64,000 bases of DNA, taken from assembly GCA_021464415.1 (NCBI GenBank), contig JAKCWG010000916.1, forward strand, positions 62,001-126,000. The letters run 5' to 3'. The position numbers were made by a program, and so were the translations under genes. The notes under the pieces are model-generated. The model searched no databases, was not told the origin of the DNA, and worked only from the letters and a program-made list of their open reading frames with translations. The first letter of the stretch is position 1, and each line of letters begins with the position of its first letter. Of the stretch, positions 57,785 through 64,000 are shown in pieces. The stretch is from Lonicera japonica (lineage: Eukaryota; Streptophyta; Magnoliopsida; Dipsacales; Caprifoliaceae).

Positions 57785-60294
57785 TGTAACTACCCGGTCC
57801 CACCTCAGTACGATATTGTCCGCTCTGGGTAGCGTCCTAGCCAGGCCTCAGCCCCAGGACATCTACCCTCACGGCTTTGTTTCTGGGAGCTCACGACCAG
57901 CTTCCCAGGGGGTCACCCATCCCTGGATTTCTCTGGTCCAAACACGCTTAACTTCGGAGTTCTCATGGATCCGAAGCCAGTGAGCTACCCAAAAGGCCTC
58001 GTACTTAATTAGCGACCATTTCTTACTTATATGGGTCTCCTGTTGAAGCTCCATAAAGATGGTCTTCTAAATTCATTGATTTCAGTCTTTTGAACGATGT
58101 GAATCTTGTTTATGGGAAGATGACCAAGAGCCCTTTCAATGGAAACAATGATAGGGCAAGTGATCTTTTGGCCCTCATTCATACTGATGTATGTGACCAC
58201 TAAACACAACTGCCAGAGGAGGATATCAGTACTTCATCACATTTACTGATGATTTCAGTAGATATGGTTATGTTGACTTGATAAAACATAAATCGGAATC
58301 TTTTGAAAAGTTCAAAGAATTTCAAAATGAGGTACAAAATCAACTTGGCAAGACTATTAAAGCTCTTCGATCAGATCGAGGAGGAGAATGACTGAAAGAG
58401 ATATGTCCTAGGACTATTCATAGATTATGATTTGTACTTGGATATCTTATGCTTATTTTTATTAATAAAGTTTATTTATTTTACTTTATAATCTCTTGTA
58501 AATAATATTTATTAATACTAGTTCATCAAGTACGTGACTAGATTGTGGGATGCTAGTAATGTAATAATAATATTGTTTAGATGTCCCTAATCATGTATCA
58601 ATAACCTAGGATCACATTGATATAATGATTAGAGTATGGTCGCTGATGACTATGTTCCACAAGTCATGGATATGGAGATATCAAGCTGAACATACTGATA
58701 CTTGTTAGGGAACAAAGTATTGGACTGACCCGCTTGGGGACACTGCGAGGAGTGTTACATAATGTCATCAGTGATGTTCCCCATTTGTGATATCGTATTA
58801 TCCTCAGACCTGAGATCGCCATGGTTACCAACATAGGGATTAGCATATCAGGCATTATCAAACGTTGCTCTTGACCGAGTAATTATAAAGATGATGACCG
58901 AGCATACTATGAACTATGTAGAGGTATGTGGTTGATCAAGATGGGATTTGTCACTCTCATATATTGAGAGAGATATCGTTGGGCCTCTTGATAAGTGTAA
59001 TTAATATTTGCATGGCCATGCACAAATGAGATGTCATTTGTTTTGGATTAATTATACTTAGAGATCAAGAAATAAAGATTGAACTATACAAGAATGACAC
59101 TTGCCTAGTCTTGTGTTCAATCTAGATATCGATTGACAAAAGGAGTTAATGTGTGAAATATCAATTTAAGGTTGTGTCGTTTTTGACCTTATACCCTTTG
59201 GATAATAGTAATGTTTTACTAGAAACCGCTTACTGTTCGTATAATAAAACGGTTTTAATTGTACGGCCAAAGAGTGTAAAACCTACAGGGTCGCACACCA
59301 AAACGAGTTGGATCAAAACGAATTAAAACGGGCCAAGTTGGACTTGGGCCCAGTTCGTTTGTTGCTTAGGGTCTCACACTAGGGTTCCCTATAAAAGGGA
59401 ACCTTTGTTCTTCTTGGCCGTCAACGAAATTGAGAGAGGCAAGAAAATTCGAAATAGCAGAGAGAAACCCTAGAGGGCACTAGTACACCAAGCAAGATCT
59501 CATCTCGTTCGTGTGTGCATACCGTAGAGGCGTCGTGTTTTTCTACGCTAAGGACGACAACAACAGAAGGATCAGATCCATCCTGTTTCGTTTCTTTGAC
59601 ATCAAATCTCGATTAAGGTATGTCATCTGTCGATTTATTGAACTGCATAGATATAGGATTCATTGATTTGTGCGTAAATTTGTGTATGCGATGCATGATT
59701 ACTGCCCTAATTTACTAACATCTAAGGATCCCCAATATTCCGGTGTGGGATGCCCCCTTCGAGCTACCATTCCTCCACAAGGGAGTACTCATCGCTCGAG
59801 ATACACTCTCCACACAAGGGAGTACTCATCACTCAGGGCGTCACATCCTTCCCCCCAAGGAATCGAAGTCCTCGTCGACACACCCGTACTCTGTGGGGTC
59901 CGCTCTGATACATTTGTAACGACCGGTCCCACCTCAGTACGATATTGTCCGCTCTGGGTAGCGTCCTAGCCAGGCCTCAGCCCCAGGACATCTACCCTCA
60001 CGGCTTTGTTTCTGGGAGCTCACGACCAGCTTCCCAGGGGGTCACCCATCCTGGATTTCTCTGTCCAAGCACGCTTAACTTCGGAGTTCTCATGGGATCC
60101 GAAGCCAGTGAGCTACCCAAAAGGCCTCGTACTTAATTAGCGACCATTTCTTACTTATATGGGTCTCCAAGGATCCCCCAACTTCCGGTGTGGGATGCCC
60201 CCTTCGAGCTACCATTCCTCCACACAAGGGAGTACTCATCGCTCGAGCTACCATTCTTCCACACAAGGGAGTACTCATCACTCAGGGCGTCACA
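57785..60294 (-). mobile_element. Cassandra TRIM, one LTR interrupted by copia DNA
   Basis: One LTR is split (57785-58040 and 59723-59845), a 69-bp internal region follows (59846-59914, with GGTCCGCTCTGATACA and CCTTCCCCCCAAGG), then an intact LTR at 59915-60294. Target duplication ATATA flanks it (57780-57784, 60295-60299). The 5S-like modules are at about 57890-57981 and 60018-60106; the second has small deletions. The two LTRs share variants (GGTCCCACCTCAGTACG, CCTAGCCAGG) that differ from the 33381 array, so this is a separate insertion. Confidence 0.92.
58041..59722 (+). mobile_element. Copia fragment inside Cassandra LTR: integrase piece plus LTR
   Basis: 58041-58390 translates, with one frame shift, to copia integrase: a zinc-motif end (ESCLWGKMTKSPF-like), then YQYFITFTDDFSRYGYVDLI and ALRSDRGGE. 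A TGA follows at 58389-58391 and sequence switches to an LTR-like stretch (AGAGATATGTCCTAGGACTA) with a TATA box CCTATAAAAGGG at about 59388 and an end in TAACA at about 59721. No 5' LTR is present and I see no clean target duplication (GTCTCC on the left, TCTAAGG on the right), so the fragment was rearranged after or during insertion. Confidence 0.65.
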
Positions 60295-60403
60295 ATATAT
60301 AAGAATCCATTGGCTAGTTTATACAACGTGATATCTTAATTGTATCATCTAAAAACCTCTCGCTCTCTCTCGGCGATCATCTCAACAACTCGCAACTATC
60401 CAA
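60295..60403. other. Short unassigned spacer
   Basis: A CTCTCTCTCGG stretch at about 60360 resembles an LTR leader on the minus strand. Nothing else is visible. Confidence 0.25.
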
Positions 60404-60555
60404 GCTTCTGCCAGGTTTGCATTTCGTGGCCTTTCACCCACTCGGCAGTAGGGCCTCTCGTTCGTTTATGTGCACGATTTCGGGTCTTTTACCCAGGAGC
60501 ACTTAGTCCCAACTTACGGCCCCAACCTTTACAGACCAACCTAGGACCTACCATG
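60404..60555 (-). mobile_element. LTR-D scrap
   Basis: CAGGTTTGCATTTCGTGGCC to GACCTACCATG matches 55490-55630 in the same orientation. It is cut by the start of a copia LTR. Confidence 0.65.
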
Positions 60556-61236
60556 TGTTAGATTGATATACTAAAAGGCATAATTTTGTTATTGCTTTGG
60601 ATATGTTATAAACTCAGTTTTGTTATTTTAATGATAATCTTTATGGGCAATGGTTGCATTATATTATATATTTAAATATTGTGCATGTGTGTGTCTTTTA
60701 TTCCATATAGTAGATGATTTGGTGTGTAAAGTATAGCTTACACACAGAAGATCATATCATCAGTTCTTGTGGAATATAAGTTTAATGGTTCACAGTCTTA
60801 GATAGAATTGGACCCCCATCGGTAGGATTGTAGCACAAGTTTTAGTAGTTTATCTTAACTACAGGAAACGGTATAGTTTTAACTCGTTGTGCTAGTACAC
60901 TTTGTGTGTATTGAATAGGACTACTTTGGGTTAATTGTTTTTATAATGACTATATAAAACAATTTAAAATCCCATGGTTATTATGATTACTTTTGCTCTT
61001 AATCTTGAAATAATTAAAAGACATATATATGTAGTGTTTGTTGTTTTGACTCATTAAGAGTGAGATTCATTTATGGATCAATAATCTTCGTGAATTGGAT
61101 GACGACACTATATGTATGATAAATATTAATTATTGACGGAATCCACATCCCGGTATAGGGATTGATGATAGCCCCTTGAGAAGCTTATAAGTTTTGATCA
61201 TGTCAAACTCTGCCGGTGGATTATGTTAATCCGACA
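60556..61236 (+). mobile_element. Copia LTR, 5' part
   Basis: TGTTAGATTGATATACTAAA to TTAATCCGACAT matches the LTR of the 18476-26434 copia element (24982-25660). It is cut by the Tat element on the right. Confidence 0.8.
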
Positions 61237-61257
61237 TGTCTGTGAACCCGACATGTT

Positions 61258-62578
61258 TGTGAACACCCCAATCCACGACTCTTGTGTGAATACTCGTTTT
61301 CTCATAAAATGGGCATATTGCATTTAGTCCTGAGTCATCATGCATATAGAAGACTGATAGGAAAGACTCCAATTTCGGATCCGCCGGGAGTCTGATATGA
61401 CCATTGTTGCCTCTTCGCTTACTAGGATGGGGCAGCGCCCCGTTAGAGAAATTGAGTTTTTTAGACATTTCGGTGCCTTTTTAGTTGGCCAGCTGAAGCC
61501 CCCAACCGCACGTACCAACTGTACGACTGGCTGCCAACCGTACGGTTGGCTCCTAGCCGCAGTCCCCAACCGCACGCTTCAACCGCACGTACCAACCGCA
61601 TGTAACTAGCCGCAGCCCCCAGCCGCACACCCCAGCCGCACGGTCTGCCAACCGTTCGGCTACCCCCTGCGGCTGGCTTCTTTTGGAGTGTTTTTGGCTG
61701 AAATTTCCCTATAAATAGGACCCTTGGGCTCTCATTTGAGGCATCAACACTCACTAGTGTTTTTAGTAAGGTGGAGTTCTGTTAAAATTATTAGAGAGTC
61801 TTTTCTTTTAAAGAATTTCTAGCGAGAGAGAAGTTAGTGAGAGAAGGTTTTAGAGAGAGAAAGTCTAGAGAGAGAAAACTTTAGAGAGAAAATTCTAGAG
61901 AGAGAAGGAAGCAAGCAAGGCAATCAAGGCAAGGTTCTTATTTCTTCTTCAAGTGCTTCCGATACGTCTTTCTACAACCTTTCTGAATTCCAATACTGCA
62001 TTTAAATACTAGTTTTAATATAGAAAATTAGATAACTTGCAAAGAAGTTCACTGTTTTCTAAAATAAATCCTTTCTAAACTTTATAAGAAAACTAAAATC
62101 TGTTTTGACACATTTTCAAAACAAGCAAAAATACAAAAACAGTTTTCAAAAGAAAGGAACTACGAGACTCTGATTTTATTCTACGAATGAATACATAGGC
62201 GCTTGCAAAGCTCGAGTCTGATTTCAAAATACAATTTTAAGCTAAATTTATCTGGAAAGGACTATTTTGAAAATTATTCAAACTACTTGCAAGATATCTA
62301 AAATAGGAATTAGATACATGATCCATTAAGAGACCGAAAGGACGAATTGGGTGCCTAACACCTTTCCAATTCGTAACGTAGTTCCCGAACCCTAGCAAAG
62401 TAAATTTTCAATGAATCTCTGGTTTCAAACGTATGAAAGATAGTTCGTTTTTGAATTATCCTTCGTACGATCTTTTGTTTGTTTTCTCGTAAAACAAACT
62501 GGCGACTCTACAAAACAAGTTTTCACTTATTCAAAAGGAGAAACCGAGAAGGACGGGTCATGGATCCGGATTCTCATA
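61258..62578 (+). mobile_element. Tat/Ogre-like 5' LTR
   Basis: TGTGAACACCCCAATCC to GGATTCTCATA, 1321 bp. It has the richest GC cassette in the window (61495-61675), TATA box CTATAAATAG at 61711-61720 and a long GA-rich leader (61815-61910). The last base pair of the end is TA rather than CA. Longer than its sisters (1105-1120 bp) mainly because of the cassette and leader. Confidence 0.88.
61495..61675 (+). promoter_or_regulatory. CCGTACGG/GCCGCA cassette of the Tat LTR
   Basis: Many degenerate units AACCGCACG, AGCCGCA and AACCGTACGG follow each other, with an 18-bp perfect palindrome GCCAACCGTACGGTTGGC at 61533-61550. It ends about 35 bp before the TATA box. Shorter or decayed versions lie at 5000-5100, 9855-9975 and 18055-18115. 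Confidence 0.7.
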
Positions 62579-62579
62579 G

Positions 62580-62596
62580 TGGCAACTCTGCTGGGA
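62580..62596 (+). promoter_or_regulatory. Primer-binding site of the Tat-like element
   Basis: TGGCAACTCTGCTGGGA begins two bases after the LTR end. TGGCGACTC-type sites are used by Tat/Ogre elements (a tRNA-Arg primer, from memory). One base differs from that pattern. Confidence 0.75.
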
Positions 62597-63668
62597 AAAG
62601 TCGAGAACTAAGCTCTAATATAATAGATCATATATTTAATTCCTGTTATTTATTAGATATAGGATTGCAAGCCTTAGTTTTAGGATAACATAGAAAGGAT
62701 CTAGGTGGATTCCCTGATACCTTTATTTGCTAATTATGTGAGGAAAATCTTTTTCATAATTAAAATTGTATAAATTATCATAACAAACCCTAAAGCATTG
62801 ATCAATAATGAACCGCCATATTGTTATTTTTCACGCACTCACGTCTTATCATGCATTTTGGCGAGTGTGAATTTACCCTATCAACCTCGGGACTAGAGTC
62901 TTGACTAGGCCGCGGACTTGCAGGTCTGCACTAGCCAAAAGCGCTTGGGACCACTCTCCTTGGCCAAGTACTTATCGAGGTATATCGAGTGACGAGAACA
63001 CTCTCGTACCCGGGACGTATATCAAAAGGTCCTTACACGTACCTGCTCTCTTGAGGTATATCGTAAGACCTGCCAAATAGGAGGGAGCCTTAAACCTTAC
63101 CCTCTTCAACCACGCTTGCATATAGGAGGGTCAGCTTAGAACACAAGATTTTTCTGCGTTGTTTTAATGACCAACAGTCGTGAGAATCTAAACCAGCTAA
63201 GGCCCTATCATTTATACCATTGCGGTTCCGACACGTACGGCCGGAGGTTGCCCAATCTCCGCCGTAAAAATTCATGAGGATTGAATCTTCGTAATTTTCC
63301 TAGGCCCTAATTCCATGAATAAAACAACTCATGAGGAGAGAAGTCCCCGTTTTTTCAAATGATTTTCCTGAAAACTCTTTTCAAAATGATTTTCCAAAAA
63401 TATGGACGGTTAGGGAACCCATGGAATTTAGTTCCTACCCTACCTCTATACGGGGCTCTCAAGTTGTCGCTGTTGATCTGTTTTCGATCTCACCTAAAGA
63501 AACTTTTTGTGTGCTTTTAGCATTGTCTCGATCGATGTATTTCGGGGAAATGCAAGCGATCGAATTTGTCCTTTTCTCCCGCATTAGATATTCATTCCAT
63601 CCTGGCCTCTGCGTGGGCTGGAAGAGACAGTACCGGACGACTAGTCAGACCAAATTCTTTTAATTTAA
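62597..63668 (+). other. Leader of the Tat-like element
   Basis: About 1.07 kb between primer site and gag start. A 110-codon ORF at 63331-63663 ends five bases before the gag ATG. Ogre elements have an ORF before gag, but this one is short and I recognise nothing in it, so I treat it as leader sequence. Confidence 0.5.
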
Positions 63669-64000
63669 TGGATCAGAATACACCAAATCGGGGTACGATC
63701 AATCAGTTAAACCATGCAGCGAATTCGCCGCCCGGTCCTTTCTACCTAAACCCGGGTATACCACATAATAATGCTATAAGGGGCTTGTCACTGCATCTGA
63801 ATACTAATTTAACCGGTGCGAGCGGAAATGGAACCATTCCGATACCCAATCCTGAGGACATGTACCGGATGCTGATGAACCTGAACCAAAGTTTAACCAT
63901 GCTCTCAGCTAACAATCAAAACACTCGTGCCATATTAGACAAGTTGGTCAAGGGATGCATGGCTGAACCGTCAAACAGGGCTACCAAAGAAGAACTTGAA
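63669..64000 (+). CDS. Gag start of Tat-like element (partial, runs off window)
   Basis: ATG at 63669 opens 110 codons to the window edge without a stop. The N-terminus (MDQNTPNRGTINQLNHAANS) is polar, with Pro/Asn/Gly-rich sequence, then a helical-looking stretch (EDMYRMLMNLNQSLTMLS) and RAILDKLVKGCMAEP. This is the disordered N-terminal part that precedes the capsid domain in Tat/Athila gag; the capsid domain itself would lie beyond 64000. Identification rests mostly on position after LTR, primer site and leader. Confidence 0.7.

Noticed and set aside
62479..62688. 69-codon ORF across the Tat LTR/primer-site junction
   Set aside because: Spans the LTR end and primer-binding site; the start lies in U5 and nothing like it is coding in this lineage.

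Overview
The window looks like transposon-dense intergenic DNA of a flowering plant, most likely a eudicot. Almost every stretch can be assigned to LTR retrotransposons of plant type: Ty3/gypsy chromovirus with a C-terminal chromodomain, Ty3/gypsy Tat/Ogre-like, Ty1/copia including a SIRE/Maximus-like LTR, and 5S-carrying Cassandra TRIMs. I found no single-copy host gene that looks intact, no tRNA gene, no genuine rRNA gene and no CRISPR array. Lineage names rest on motif recognition, not on a search.

Names used below: LTR-B begins TGTAATACCC (or TGTAACATCCCG). LTR-D begins, on the strand opposite to its transcription, TGTGACGCCCC. LTR-E runs from TGTAACATCCCATG to GGCGGGTTGTTACA and belongs to a chromovirus. 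The Tat LTR runs from TGTGAACACCCC to GATTCTCACA.

Layout. 1-5962: the 3' part of a Tat-like element. It holds an antisense, intron-containing but broken plant-mobile-domain (PMD, MAIN-like) gene at 1-2619, a promoter region at 2640-2810, a 3' noncoding region with a 115-bp tandem repeat, and a 3' LTR at 4843-5962. 5963-8152: LTR-D. 8153-10748: a SIRE-like copia LTR plus the end of its internal region, split by a solo Tat LTR (9019-10130, target duplication ATAAT). 10749-14035: LTR-D piece, then a full LTR-E, both on the minus strand. 14036-17169: decayed repeats. 17170-18274: second solo Tat LTR (duplication CAGAT). 18476-26434: a decayed copia element. 26435-32236: a gypsy element reduced to a gag zinc-knuckle region and its 3' LTR-B. 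32237-36367: leader, gag and LTR of a minus-strand D element, with a three-LTR Cassandra array inserted (33381-34671, duplication TAACT). 36368-42085: LTR-B, LTR-D and LTR-E fragments. 42086-51565: a tandem chromovirus array (internal, shared LTR-E, truncated internal). 51566-57772: LTR-B, a Cassandra copy with its 5S module flipped, copia and Tat scraps, LTR-D. 57785-60294: a Cassandra interrupted by copia DNA (duplication ATATA). 60404-61236: LTR-D and copia LTR scraps. 61258-64000: 5' LTR, primer site, leader and gag start of a second Tat-like element that runs off the window.

Most notable signals: (i) nearly every LTR family carries its own cluster of perfect palindromes (CGTACG, GTCGAC, ATCGAT, ACCGGT, TAGCTA cores) at a similar place just upstream of the putative core promoter, and closely related LTR-B copies carry different palindromes at the same place; (ii) the antisense PMD gene in the Tat element has a cassette of the same CGTACG type in its own promoter; (iii) Cassandra shows a tandem array and an inverted 5S module.
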